Below, one piece after another: positions 18,869-28,351 of a stretch of DNA of 64,000 nt. Numbering within the stretch: the first letter of the stretch is position 1; each line of letters opens with the position of its first letter. The notes beneath the pieces are model-generated. The model made no database searches. It was not told the origin of the DNA and saw only the letters and a list, made by a program, of their open reading frames with translations. The stretch spans positions 1-64,000 of the forward strand of contig DGII01000036.1 of assembly GCA_002393095.1 (NCBI GenBank). Reading direction: 5' to 3'. The translations under genes were made by a program, and so were the position numbers. Source of the DNA: Lachnospiraceae bacterium UBA3826. Lineage in GTDB: Bacteria > Bacillota > Clostridia > Lachnospirales > Lachnospiraceae.

Positions 18869-19264
18869 CTACTCGATCAGACCAAGCTTCTTAAGCGCCT
18901 GCTCGAATCTGTCCTGATTGATAGGCTTCCCCGAATATATGGTGCATCCCAGATCGAAAGCCATCTTGACATTCTTCTCTTCATTGAGTGCCGTAGCCAT
19001 GATTATCTTGACAGCCTTATCAGGCTCTATACCTCTCTCCTTCTCGATATTACGTATACCGATAAGCGCCTGATATCCGTCCATCACAGGCATCATGATA
19101 TCTAAGCAGACCAAGTCGTAGGGCTCGCCCTCCTCCTGAGCAAGCAGGAATGCGTCCACAGCCTCCATACCGTCTACGGTCACATCACAGTCACCATACT
19201 TAGACAGGAAACTCATCATGAACTTCCTTGTCACAAAATCATCTTCTGCCAGTAGTATTCTCAT
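18869..19264 (-). CDS. single-domain response regulator (CheY-like)
   Basis: The 131-residue stand-alone receiver has all key residues: acidic pair (LLAEDD), phospho-acceptor Asp in VCLDIMMPVMDG, Thr in IIMATAL, and Lys in YSGKPI. There is no output domain. It lies between the CheA-like kinase and the Rec-HD-GYP gene and probably shuttles phosphate among the operon's kinases. The ATG at 19264 has an AAGG SD at good distance; an upstream GTG is in frame but poorer. Confidence 0.93.
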   Translation of the reverse strand: MRILLAEDDFVTRKFMMSFLSKYGDCDVTVDGMEAVDAFLLAQEEGEPYDLVCLDIMMPVMDGYQALIGIRNIEKERGIEPDKAVKIIMATALNEEKNVKMAFDLGCTIYSGKPINQDRFEQALKKLGLIE

Positions 19265-19301
19265 ATTTCCCTTCCTTTCCACACAATATTATGCATATGA
19301 T

Positions 19302-20378
19302 CTATCTGAGCTGCTTGGAAATCTTTCGACATACCCGATATATTTCGGGGTTGAACTTCTCTCCTATATCCGCGCCTATTATCCGAAGCGCTTCCTCCTT
19401 GGTATAGGATACTCTGTATACTCTGTCTGCGGTAAGGGCACAGTACACATTGCCCACGGCTACTATCTGTGCCGATAACGGGATGCTCTCGCCCTTCCTT
19501 CCCGTGGGATATCCGGTTCCGTCCCAGTTCTCATGATGATAATTGGCTATATCCGCAGCCATCTGCACGAAATCATCATATTCGCTTGAGAGCGCCACAT
19601 CCTTAAGTATCCTTGCGCCTACATCAGTGTGCGTCTGCATCCTCAGCCTTTCCTCATGATCAAGAGCATCCTTTTTCTGAAGGATCTCCTTGGGGATAGC
19701 CACATTACCTATATCACACAGAGGCGCCGCTATCTCGATAGTATTGATGAAGGTATCCGTCACCACATCACTATATAGCTCCGCAAGCTGCATGGCCTGT
19801 GCTATCAGCCTGCAATTATAAGACAGTCTCTCGATGAATTTCTCCTCGTACATCGAATTACGTCTTGCGAGATTGGCAAGCGCATACAGCACTCCCTTCT
19901 TCTCATGCTCGATCTGCCTTAACTGACTGTTGATGGAGCTCTGAAGCCTTCTGTTGGTCTCCATAAGGTCGCGCTTCGTCTCATGGAACCGCAGGTGTAC
20001 ACCCGCTCTTGCCTTGACAACCTCCGGTATGAAGGGCTTGGTGATATAATCCTCGCCGCCTATCTCGAAGCCTCTGACTATATCGTCTACCTCATCATAT
20101 GCCGATATGAATACTATCGGTATATCTCTGGTATCCACATTGCCCTTGACGATAGCGGCGAATTCATAACCTCCCATCTCCGGCATGGATATGTCAAGCA
20201 ATATAAGGTCCGGCACACACTTCTGCAGCACCTTAAGTCCCTGTATTCCGTTCTCCGCAAGTATCGGCTGGTATCCCATCTCCGATATGATATTCCTTAA
20301 TACGAATCTGTTGACTTCAACATCATCGATTATCAGGACCCTGCCCTTGCCCTCGACAGTACTTGTGTTATCTGCCAT
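19302..20378 (-). CDS. response regulator with a degenerate HD-GYP domain
   Basis: An N-terminal receiver (LIIDDVE, phospho-Asp 62 in LLDISMPEMGG, ITKPF) is followed by a coiled linker and an HD-GYP domain from about residue 165. HD-GYP proteins hydrolyse cyclic di-GMP. Here several metal positions are altered: the HD pair reads Cys221-Asp222, the following Lys is Asn225, and the VAD Asp is Asn310. His250, His281-His282 and the GTGYP signature remain. It therefore looks catalytically weak or inactive and may act as a scaffold or cyclic-di-GMP sensor. Length 358 is normal. Confidence 0.9.
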   Translation of the reverse strand: MADNTSTVEGKGRVLIIDDVEVNRFVLRNIISEMGYQPILAENGIQGLKVLQKCVPDLILLDISMPEMGGYEFAAIVKGNVDTRDIPIVFISAYDEVDDIVRGFEIGGEDYITKPFIPEVVKARAGVHLRFHETKRDLMETNRRLQSSINSQLRQIEHEKKGVLYALANLARRNSMYEEKFIERLSYNCRLIAQAMQLAELYSDVVTDTFINTIEIAAPLCDIGNVAIPKEILQKKDALDHEERLRMQTHTDVGARILKDVALSSEYDDFVQMAADIANYHHENWDGTGYPTGRKGESIPLSAQIVAVGNVYCALTADRVYRVSYTKEEALRIIGADIGEKFNPEIYRVCRKISKQLR

Positions 20379-20415
20379 ATGATCTGCACATCCTCCGTAA
20401 TCGTATGATCACCAC

Positions 20416-21864
20416 TTATTCGTTATACCCCCCCCCGATCATCTCACGCAGTTCATCGATGATCTCGGTGGTCTTCTCTTTATTCTCCTTCTGCACTGCC
20501 ATCTTAAGCTTAAGCGTAGCTGTGGATATCTCCTTGGGCGCTCCTATCGTAAGCTGCTTGATGGCCTCTGCGAAGGTCTCTGCCTTGTCCCATGTATCCA
20601 TCTCGACACAAAGGACTAACTTCATGAGTCTCTTCTCTATCTCCTCGGCATTCTCGGATGACCCGAATGAGAAGGTCTCTTCCTCTTCAAGCTGGGACAT
20701 CTGACTGTCCGCAACACTGGTCGTATCTATATGGAAATCCGTAGCTATGGACTTGTCATCCTCCGAATCCGCCACACTTAACCATACGGAGAAATTGAAG
20801 TTGGAGCCCTTGCCCGGCTTACTGTCTACCGAGATATTACCGTCCATAAGAGACACCAGATGCTTGCTTATATTAAGTCCAAGTCCGGTACCGCCGTACT
20901 GTCTTGAGATTGAAGCATCCACCTGTGAGAACTCCTTGAAAAGCTTATCCTTATCCTTCTCGGCTATACCTATACCGGTATCCATGACCATGAAGAAAAG
21001 CTCTATCTTCCTGCCTGCTCTTGCGGTCTGTACAACCTCAAGCATTATCTTACCCACCGATGTGAACTTGGTGGCATTGGATAAAAGGTTATTAAGTATC
21101 TGCTCTAACCTGAGTTCGTCTCCTATAAGGATATCCGGTATATCCGGTGCTACCGATACGAAGAAGTCAAGTCCCTTATCATGTATCTTGTTGGCATGAT
21201 TGGACTTCACGTAATTGATCATATCCCTTAGAGAGAATTCCCTCTCCTCTATCTCGAACTTACCGGCTTCAAGCTTGGAGAAGTCGAGTATGTTATTGAT
21301 CAGAGCATTCATGTCGGCACAGCTTTTCTCTATCATCTCCATGGTATAGAGTCTGCTCTTGTCCCTCTCCGTATTCATGAGTTCTCTGATATTGCCCAAT
21401 ATACCGTTGACCGGAGTACGAAGCTCGTGTGTGACATTGGCCACGAACTCGTCCTTGATCTTGGTCATATTGATGGTATTCTCCTTGATCTTATCGATCT
21501 CTCTCATCATTGAGTCCCGACCGGATATGTCCCTTCCGATACAGACACTCCTTGTGATGCCTTCATCATCGTTAAGGAATCTCACCTCAGCATTGAAGCA
21601 TGTGCTGTTGCTTCTGTATGCAACCGTGGCTACCATTCTTCCGTCCATCTCTGCAGAGCTTGTAAGCCTGCCTCCGGTCACGGTAAATATCGTGGGAAAG
21701 ATGTCCTGTATGCCCTTGTCGTCAAAGCTGTCATACATAAGGAGAGTGTACGCCTCTTCATTGGCATACATTATGCTGCCGTCATCCTCAAAGACCAGAA
21801 AGAAGTCAAAAAGGCAATCTCCCAGTTTCTTAAGATATTCTCCGCTTTTAAGAATCTCTTTCAT
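20416..21864 (-). CDS. PAS-domain histidine kinase, first gene of the signalling operon
   Basis: The 482-residue cytosolic kinase has an N-terminal PAS-like domain (residues about 10-125: FFLVFEDDGSIMYANEEAYT), a HisKA domain (FVANVTHELRTPVNGILGN), and an ATPase domain ending SMDG-type GGTGLGLNISKHLVSLMDGN. About 100 further residues form a C-terminal helical, acidic segment of unknown role. There are no membrane segments. The extreme C-terminus is encoded over a run of nine G (coding strand) giving Gly-Gly-Gly-Tyr-Asn-Glu. It is led by its own promoter and a leader hairpin. Confidence 0.9.
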   Translation of the reverse strand: MKEILKSGEYLKKLGDCLFDFFLVFEDDGSIMYANEEAYTLLMYDSFDDKGIQDIFPTIFTVTGGRLTSSAEMDGRMVATVAYRSNSTCFNAEVRFLNDDEGITRSVCIGRDISGRDSMMREIDKIKENTINMTKIKDEFVANVTHELRTPVNGILGNIRELMNTERDKSRLYTMEMIEKSCADMNALINNILDFSKLEAGKFEIEEREFSLRDMINYVKSNHANKIHDKGLDFFVSVAPDIPDILIGDELRLEQILNNLLSNATKFTSVGKIMLEVVQTARAGRKIELFFMVMDTGIGIAEKDKDKLFKEFSQVDASISRQYGGTGLGLNISKHLVSLMDGNISVDSKPGKGSNFNFSVWLSVADSEDDKSIATDFHIDTTSVADSQMSQLEEEETFSFGSSENAEEIEKRLMKLVLCVEMDTWDKAETFAEAIKQLTIGAPKEISTATLKLKMAVQKENKEKTTEIIDELREMIGGGYNE

Positions 21865-21923
21865 TTTGTAACGCCCCTAATACACCTGTGTATCATATAT
21901 ACCCTATATTCAACAATGCTAAC

Positions 21924-21948
21924 AGAGGAAAGCCGCAGGCTTTCCTCT
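21924..21948 (-). promoter_or_regulatory. perfect 11-bp hairpin in the leader of the signalling operon
   Basis: AGAGGAAAGCC and GGCTTTCCTCT pair perfectly around a 3-base loop. No U-run follows on either strand, so it is not a standard terminator of the antiporter operon. It lies just downstream of the promoter at 21962-21990, hence near the 5' end of the transcript, and may stabilise the mRNA. Confidence 0.5.
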
Positions 21949-21961
21949 CTAACCTTAATAA

Positions 21962-21990
21962 ATTATAACAAATTTGATTCTTTATTACAA
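21962..21990 (-). promoter_or_regulatory. sigmaA-type promoter of the signalling operon
   Basis: On the minus strand TTGTAA-N17-TATAAT (4 of 6 in the -35, perfect -10, ideal spacing) lies in the gap between the antiporter operon and the PAS kinase. It makes the six signalling genes an independent transcription unit. Confidence 0.65.
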
Positions 21991-22007
21991 CAAAATTTGG
22001 TACTTAT

Positions 22008-23945
22008 CTACCACCATCTGGTTATCAATATATATGCCACTGTCAGCACCAGTCCCAGACAGAACATCATCAGCCCGAAGGACATGCTTCTGAATATAAC
22101 GGTCCTGCTCTCCTTTAAGCTCTCATAATCCATTGCGAACTTATGCACAAAGTTGACGGGCTTACCCACCCTGACTCCTTTCAGCTTAAGATATCTTCGC
22201 CTTATCCTGTTAAGCTTTCCGGCAATCACACCAAGGCAGTATGTGAGTCTGTTGCCCTCGGCAAGCTCTTCCTTTTCCCCGCTGTCGGCGAATATCCCTT
22301 TTCTGAGGAAATATATAGTTATGTCAACCAATTTATCAAGGAATCTGCATACCACAGCCGCTACGAAGGGAAGCGCATATAATACCACGGGTCTGTACAG
22401 CTTATCCTCCAGGTCAAGCCATCCCGGCCATTTGTCCGTATATTCGTCTTCTTCGGTCATAAGCACGTTCCTTATGATTCCCGCATATATAACTATGCCT
22501 ATGGCAATGGATATGATCGCACCCTTAAGACATTCCGATGTGAAAAAGCTTTCGAGCATATATTCCGCATCCCTGTTGATGACAAGAGCATCTGCACAGA
22601 TATCGACGATCGTCCTCATGGTATATCCGGGCGTAAGCCCAAGCGCCGGCGGTATCAGTGCCGCCACCGTAAGGGCTGTAGCAGTTGCCCTGTTCATATA
22701 CGGCTTACCCTCATCATAGACTGCCTGAATATCCGCATCCTTATTCTTCTCCACGAATATACATATGTAAAGCTTAAGCATATAGGCCACGGTACAACCG
22801 CCGCTTATTAAGAATATCCATTCCGTATACTTTATTATGTCATAGCTTAGTGCCGCCGCCCCGCCATAGTACATATAGCTCTCAAGTGCGGTGATTCCCT
22901 CATGTATCAGAGTCTTGCTTATATATCCGTTAAAAAGCGGGATTCCGCCAATCCCCAAGGCCCCGGATAAGAATATGAGCTTAAGCAGCGGCTTCCTGCG
23001 CCCGTAGCCCCTTAAGGAATTAAGATCAAGCTTATGGACGTTCATGTATATGACACCTGCCGCAGCAAAAAGTATCAGCTTGAATACGGAATGTCCCACC
23101 ATATGCAGGAGGCTTCCGCTTAGAGCAAGGTCGGATGCAGCCAGTCCGCTTACGCCTATTCCCGTGAGTATGAAGCCTATCTGTGATACCGAAGAGCATG
23201 CGAGTGTACGCTTAATGTCCACGCTGAATATGGCAAGCACCGCGCCTGTTGCCATTGTGAGCACGCCGGTTATGAGGATAAGTGCCGACCATGAGGACTT
23301 ATCTGCGAATATCGGAAGGAATATATATCTTGAGAGCATCAGTATACCGAGTATACCGGTCTTGGTAAGCATTCCCGACAGAAGTGCCGATGCCGGTGCA
23401 GGTGCCACAGGATGAGCCTTGGGAAGCCATATATGCAGAGGAAAGGCTCCGGCTTTGGCTCCGAATCCGACAAGCATACACAGACCTGCTGCCCATATCT
23501 GCCTGACCCCTCTGTCATCTCCCATAAGTCTCATGGAATCATACAGGTACTTAAGAGAATTGAATCTTAAGCTTCCGTCCATACCGATATCGGTAACAGC
23601 ATCATAGAGAAGGAACAGTCCCATGAGCATGGTCAGCCCACCTATGATGGCTATGGCAAGATAAGTATCCGCCGCCCTTAAGGAAGCTGCCCTCTCATCA
23701 AAGGCCACCCACACATAGGATGCAAGTGACATGATCTCGAAGAATATGAACATAGTATAGAAATCCGCTGCCAGAAATACTCCCACCGTGGCAACATATG
23801 TAAGGAGCGTGAAGATATAGAACCTTCCCTTCCTCTCATAGTGCCTCATGTATTCATAGGAGAGTACCAGACTCACGACCCACATGAATGTGGCTATGCA
23901 TATATAAGTTATTCTGAAGTTGTCCAAGGTAAATGCTATAGTCAT
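22008..23945 (-). CDS. NuoL/MrpA-MrpD-like antiporter subunit (fourth large subunit)
   Basis: This 645-residue polytopic membrane protein belongs to the proton-conducting NuoL/M/N and MrpA/D family. It shows the family core MFIFFEIMSLASYVWVAFDE, GFGAKAGAFPLHIWLPKAHP with APASALLSG, and LACSSVSQIGFI, where the Lys in GAKAG and the Glu in FFEIMS are the expected channel residues. Its C-terminus is extended by about 150 residues with further helices, so it resembles NuoL/MbhI-type long subunits more than MrpD. It is the last gene of the operon. Confidence 0.88.
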   Translation of the reverse strand: MTIAFTLDNFRITYICIATFMWVVSLVLSYEYMRHYERKGRFYIFTLLTYVATVGVFLAADFYTMFIFFEIMSLASYVWVAFDERAASLRAADTYLAIAIIGGLTMLMGLFLLYDAVTDIGMDGSLRFNSLKYLYDSMRLMGDDRGVRQIWAAGLCMLVGFGAKAGAFPLHIWLPKAHPVAPAPASALLSGMLTKTGILGILMLSRYIFLPIFADKSSWSALILITGVLTMATGAVLAIFSVDIKRTLACSSVSQIGFILTGIGVSGLAASDLALSGSLLHMVGHSVFKLILFAAAGVIYMNVHKLDLNSLRGYGRRKPLLKLIFLSGALGIGGIPLFNGYISKTLIHEGITALESYMYYGGAAALSYDIIKYTEWIFLISGGCTVAYMLKLYICIFVEKNKDADIQAVYDEGKPYMNRATATALTVAALIPPALGLTPGYTMRTIVDICADALVINRDAEYMLESFFTSECLKGAIISIAIGIVIYAGIIRNVLMTEEDEYTDKWPGWLDLEDKLYRPVVLYALPFVAAVVCRFLDKLVDITIYFLRKGIFADSGEKEELAEGNRLTYCLGVIAGKLNRIRRRYLKLKGVRVGKPVNFVHKFAMDYESLKESRTVIFRSMSFGLMMFCLGLVLTVAYILITRWW

Positions 23946-23974
23946 ATCGATCCCTTCATCCGCTCATCAGTAAC

Positions 23975-25438
23975 CTAAGACAGTCCGACCTGCGCTACCT
24001 GCTTAAGAAAGTCCATGATATATGAACAGTTAAAGCCAAATGCGAATATCGCTATCGTGAATATGGTAAGAGGCAGCAACATTCTCCAGCCCGGATCATT
24101 AATATGAGAATTGACACTCATGTCATAATCGCCTCTGGGGAAGAAGGCTCTCACCATCATTGTCATCATATATATGGCGGTAAGTATGGCAGATATAAGC
24201 AGTGCCACAACTCCCGCATACGCAAGAGGCATTCCTGTCTCTATTGCAGCCGCGGCAAGATTGTACTTGCTTATGAAGCCGCACAGCCCCGGCACGCCCA
24301 TGACAGCCAGTCCGCTTACGGTGAATATAGTAAAAACCTTCGGCATCGCATAGCCAAGACCGTCCAGCTCATACACATATTCCCTTCCGGACCTCACGAT
24401 CACGGCTCCTGCGCAGAAGAAAGCGCATATCTTCATCACCGCATGCATTATCATATGGCACAGGGCCGCCGTCATTCCAAGAGGAGTCATAAGAGTCACC
24501 CCGAATAATATATAGGACAGATTGGCGATGGTAGAGTAGGCAAGCCTTCTCTTGATATGCGGCTCCTTCACCGCTCTGAAGCTTCCGTATACTATCGTGA
24601 ATATCACTACGCTCATTGTCACATACTGAGCCCATGTTCCTCTTATGAAGTCAGCGCCGAAGAGATAATATGTAAGTCTTATTATGGCAAAGGCTCCTGA
24701 TTTGACCACCGCAACCGCGTGTAAGAGTGCGGTGACCGGGGTAGGCGCAACACCCGCATCCGGCAGCCATGAATTGAAGGGACATACTGCCGCCTTTACT
24801 CCAAAGCCCATGAATGCGAACACATATATGAGCAGAAGCGTATTGCTCCTTGAACCCACCTTCGCCATATCAAGCACACCGCCCAAGGAGAATTCTATCG
24901 TGCTTCCGAAGCTTATGATGAATATCATTCCAAGGAAGGCGAACGCTGCTCCGCCAAGCGAATAATACATGTACTTACGGCTTGCAAGGATAGCCTTGCG
25001 CGTAAGAGTGTGCATGACAAGCGGCACCGTAACAATGGTAAGCAGCTCATAGAAGAAGTACATCGTAAGTATATTGGCCGCAAGTGCTATTCCGAGTGTC
25101 ACTCCGAACGTCATCGTGTAGAACATGAAGAATACCCTCTCATGCTCACCCTCCATGTATTCGAAGGAATAGAGTGTCGCAAGAGGCCAGAGTGCGGATA
25201 TAAGTCCGGAGAATACCATACTCAGTCCGTCCATGCGAAATCCTATGGAGAGATTCCCCGGAAAGGTGACAAGAGTAAAGCACTCCGCTCCGGGGCTTAA
25301 TATCATCCACCAGACCAGTACCGAGTTGATGAGCACCATAAGCTCGGTGAATATATGCATTTGTTTTTCATTTTTCCACTTAATGACGGGAATTAAAGCC
25401 CCTGTCACCAAAGGAATAAGAACCGTCGCAAATATCAT
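23975..25438 (-). CDS. MrpD/NuoM-like antiporter subunit (third large subunit)
   Basis: The 487-residue polytopic protein has FFYELLTIVTVPLVMHTLTR (channel Glu), GFGVKAAVCPFNSWLPDAGV (channel Lys) with PTPVTALLHAVAVVKSG, and LAYSTIANLSYILFG. It is close in length to MrpD (about 490 residues). The start at 25438 uses the ATG after an AAGAGG SD; an in-frame TTG six codons upstream is unlikely. It follows the second large subunit by 55 bases. Confidence 0.9.
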   Translation of the reverse strand: MIFATVLIPLVTGALIPVIKWKNEKQMHIFTELMVLINSVLVWWMILSPGAECFTLVTFPGNLSIGFRMDGLSMVFSGLISALWPLATLYSFEYMEGEHERVFFMFYTMTFGVTLGIALAANILTMYFFYELLTIVTVPLVMHTLTRKAILASRKYMYYSLGGAAFAFLGMIFIISFGSTIEFSLGGVLDMAKVGSRSNTLLLIYVFAFMGFGVKAAVCPFNSWLPDAGVAPTPVTALLHAVAVVKSGAFAIIRLTYYLFGADFIRGTWAQYVTMSVVIFTIVYGSFRAVKEPHIKRRLAYSTIANLSYILFGVTLMTPLGMTAALCHMIMHAVMKICAFFCAGAVIVRSGREYVYELDGLGYAMPKVFTIFTVSGLAVMGVPGLCGFISKYNLAAAAIETGMPLAYAGVVALLISAILTAIYMMTMMVRAFFPRGDYDMSVNSHINDPGWRMLLPLTIFTIAIFAFGFNCSYIMDFLKQVAQVGLS

Positions 25439-25493
25439 GTTGATCCTCTTAATCAATAATTAAGTCTGACTGTATCTGTATGCGGATATCTAT

Positions 25494-26840
25494 CTATATG
25501 AATATCTGTCGTATCAGCTCTATCACGGGTTCCGGATACAAGCCTGTCATAACCGACAGCAGCGTCAGCGTCGCTATGGGCAGCGCCATCAGAAGTCCCG
25601 GTCTGTACCCCTTGATATCCTCTCCTGCATGGCTAAGCCTGTATTCCTCTCCCGGAAAGAATCCGATGATAGTAAGCTTAAGCAGATAGCCTGCGGTTAG
25701 CAGCGCACTTATCAGAAGTATCACAGGCCCCAGATACGAGAATACCGGTATATCTGCAGACAGAGCTCCCGTTGCCAGATACCACTTGGATACGAATCCG
25801 CCTGTAGGCGGTATGCCGATAAGACCCAAGGCTACAATGGTATAGCATATCATGACAAAGGGCATCTTAAGCCCGATCCCGCGCATATCCTCAACCTTAA
25901 CAGCCTTCGTATGATGTATGATCGCTCCTGCCGTAAGGAAAAGCGCCGCTTTGATAAAGGCGTGGGCCATTACATGCAGTATGGCTCCGGTCAGTGCATC
26001 GGATGAATAGCTGATGGAGCTTAAAGCGTTGTCACTATCGTATACACCGAAGCTTACTGATAGTCCGAAAAGGATATAAGACATCTGACTTACGGTGGAA
26101 TATGCCAGACGCTTCTTAAGTACAGGCTCTCTGTAGGCAAGCACCGAGCCCATCAGTACCGTTACCAGCGAAAGGCTCATGAATGCCGTCTGTACCGGAC
26201 TGCCCTTAAGATTGATCGAACCCAGTACATACCACAGACTTCTTATGATTCCTAAGACTCCGGCATTGACCACGCATGCCGAGAGTACTGCGGAAGCCGG
26301 TGCCGGTGCAACGGGATGGGCGGATGTAAGCCACGAATGCATAGGCCACATGCCTGCCTTGACTCCAAAGCCCAGGATAAGCGACATGGCTGTTATCATC
26401 AGTATGGTGCCGTGCTGCTCCCATGTGGCGGCATCCACGCTGCCTCCCATTATGAAATCCAGACTGCCTGCGAATCTGCCTAAGTTATATATGCCAAAAA
26501 GAGCAAAATAAGCCCCGAAGAGCGAGAAGAACATATACTTAAGGGCGGCCATCTTAGCCTCCTTCGTCCTGTCATGGATGACAAGAGGCATCGATATAAG
26601 CGTTAAAAGCTCATAACACAGATAGAACGTCACAAGGTTCGAGGCTGCGCATAGCAGTATCTCAACAAGCATCGAAGCGGCAAAGAACACACCAAAGCTC
26701 TTCCTTCGCTCCTTACCCTTCATGTAATCGAGCGCAAATATCCCGGCGCATATGAAGATCACAAGGGTAAGTACCGCGAAGACCGCACCTAACGGGTCCA
26801 TATGAAATTGAATAGGTAATCTGTCCATCATATCCGTCAC
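25494..26840 (-). CDS. MrpD/NuoN-like antiporter subunit (second large subunit)
   Basis: The 448-residue protein carries FYLCYELLTLISMPLVIHDR, GFGVKAGMWPMHSWLTSAHP with APASAVLSACV, and LAYSTVSQMSYILFG, the same core as the other three large subunits, so it should form another ion channel half. Its GTG start overlaps the TGA of the upstream subunit, which implies translational coupling. It is somewhat shorter at the N-terminus than typical MrpD. Confidence 0.9.
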   Translation of the reverse strand: MTDMMDRLPIQFHMDPLGAVFAVLTLVIFICAGIFALDYMKGKERRKSFGVFFAASMLVEILLCAASNLVTFYLCYELLTLISMPLVIHDRTKEAKMAALKYMFFSLFGAYFALFGIYNLGRFAGSLDFIMGGSVDAATWEQHGTILMITAMSLILGFGVKAGMWPMHSWLTSAHPVAPAPASAVLSACVVNAGVLGIIRSLWYVLGSINLKGSPVQTAFMSLSLVTVLMGSVLAYREPVLKKRLAYSTVSQMSYILFGLSVSFGVYDSDNALSSISYSSDALTGAILHVMAHAFIKAALFLTAGAIIHHTKAVKVEDMRGIGLKMPFVMICYTIVALGLIGIPPTGGFVSKWYLATGALSADIPVFSYLGPVILLISALLTAGYLLKLTIIGFFPGEEYRLSHAGEDIKGYRPGLLMALPIATLTLLSVMTGLYPEPVIELIRQIFI

Positions 26841-28351
26841 GCAAACATATCAAGCCCCTGTCTGATAAGCTCCACTATCGGATCAGACATGACTCCGAGA
26901 ATAACATTAAGTATCACGAAAGCACCAAGCACCGCACTGTATAACGGCACACTCCGCATATGCACCTTCTCATAGCCCTCTCTTCTGAAATTCTCATCCT
27001 CCTCTACCGGCGTATATATCCTTATGACCGTCTTCATAAAGTATATGGCATTAAGGATGGTACTTATTCCAAGGACTATAAGCACCGGAAGCATCCTCAC
27101 CGTAAGGTTGACCGCCGCCTCGGCAAAGAGCAGCTTGCTTATGAAGCCTGAGAATAGAGGCACACCCACCATGGACAGTGCCCCGACTGCAAAGGCTATT
27201 CCCGCCATTCTGTTACGGTAGGCACTTCCTGTAAGCGGACCGAACTTCCTGCTGCCGTCGGATACATCGGTAAGTCCTATGGCAGATATGAAAAGAAGTG
27301 ATTTGGTCGCCGCATGGCTTAGCATATGGAATATCGCAGCCACCATACCGAAGGCCGTACCCATTCCTATACCCATGAATATATATCCTATCTGTGCCAC
27401 CGATGAGTAGGCGATCATTCGTCTTATATCATTTTCCCTGATGGCGCTTACCGAACCGAATATCATGCCCGAGAGTCCGAATATGAACAACACATCTATG
27501 ATGCCGCTGTTTTTGTATATCTCAAAGCCTATTACTCTGTATATTATCTTGATAAGCAGGAATATATAGCCCTTGGACACAAGACTCGAAAGTATGGCGG
27601 CGCTTGATACGGTAGAGTATCCGTAAGCATCCGGAAGCCATGCATGGAACGGGAAGAGCGCACATTTTATTGCAAGTCCCACGCTCATAAGCGCTATGGT
27701 GCACAGCAAGGGCTCCGGATAGTGTCCGGCACTGACAAGCCCTTCCACGGATTCCTTGATATTGCTCATAAGCAGATGTCCCGTTATGTCATAGAGGATA
27801 CATATTCCAAGCAGGATCATTCCCGAACCGATAAGGCTCATGATCATATATCTGACCGCCGCCTCTATGGTACGTCCGTTCTCCCTGATCATTATCAGTC
27901 CGCATGCCGATATGGTATTGATCTCCACGAATACATAAGCCGTGAAAAGGTCGTTGGTATATACCAGAGCAAGCAGTGAGCTTAACATCAGTCCCACAAG
28001 CACATAATACAGATTATGCTTACCTGTATTCACTTCATCATACAGCTTCTTGATACCGCCAAGCACCGACAGAAGCATCACTATGGAGAAGAAAAGTGCC
28101 ATCCCCGCTTCCAGTATTCCCGCCCTTATCTCATTACCCCACGGTGCGGGAAAGTGTCCCATCATGAACACAAAGCTCTCTCTCGTTACGATAAGATTGC
28201 CCAGCAGCACGGCAGAAAGTCCTATGATTACGGTTATCACCACAGCATTAAGTACTCTGGCCGCCTTACCCGGAAGCACCGAGCATACGGGTCCTGAGAA
28301 CATTGCAAGCATTATTGAGAAGAAGGGGAAGTTACGCACAAAGCCCATCAT
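26837..28351 (-). CDS. mrpD: MrpD-like antiporter subunit (first large subunit)
   Basis: The 504-residue protein directly follows the MrpC-like gene, as mrpD normally does. It shows AYVFVEINTISACGLIMIRE (channel Glu), GLAIKCALFPFHAWLPDAYG with YSTVSSAAILSSL, and IAYSSVAQIGYIFMG. About 14 hydrophobic helices span the chain. Its ATG overlaps the MrpC stop (ATGA). Position and length make it the best match to MrpD among the four large subunits. Confidence 0.92.
   Translation of the reverse strand: MMGFVRNFPFFSIMLAMFSGPVCSVLPGKAARVLNAVVITVIIGLSAVLLGNLIVTRESFVFMMGHFPAPWGNEIRAGILEAGMALFFSIVMLLSVLGGIKKLYDEVNTGKHNLYYVLVGLMLSSLLALVYTNDLFTAYVFVEINTISACGLIMIRENGRTIEAAVRYMIMSLIGSGMILLGICILYDITGHLLMSNIKESVEGLVSAGHYPEPLLCTIALMSVGLAIKCALFPFHAWLPDAYGYSTVSSAAILSSLVSKGYIFLLIKIIYRVIGFEIYKNSGIIDVLFIFGLSGMIFGSVSAIRENDIRRMIAYSSVAQIGYIFMGIGMGTAFGMVAAIFHMLSHAATKSLLFISAIGLTDVSDGSRKFGPLTGSAYRNRMAGIAFAVGALSMVGVPLFSGFISKLLFAEAAVNLTVRMLPVLIVLGISTILNAIYFMKTVIRIYTPVEEDENFRREGYEKVHMRSVPLYSAVLGAFVILNVILGVMSDPIVELIRQGLDMFA

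Noticed and set aside
25438..25456. Upstream TTG start for the third large antiporter subunit
   Set aside because: The AAGAGG SD lies between the TTG and the ATG, so it serves the ATG at 25438.
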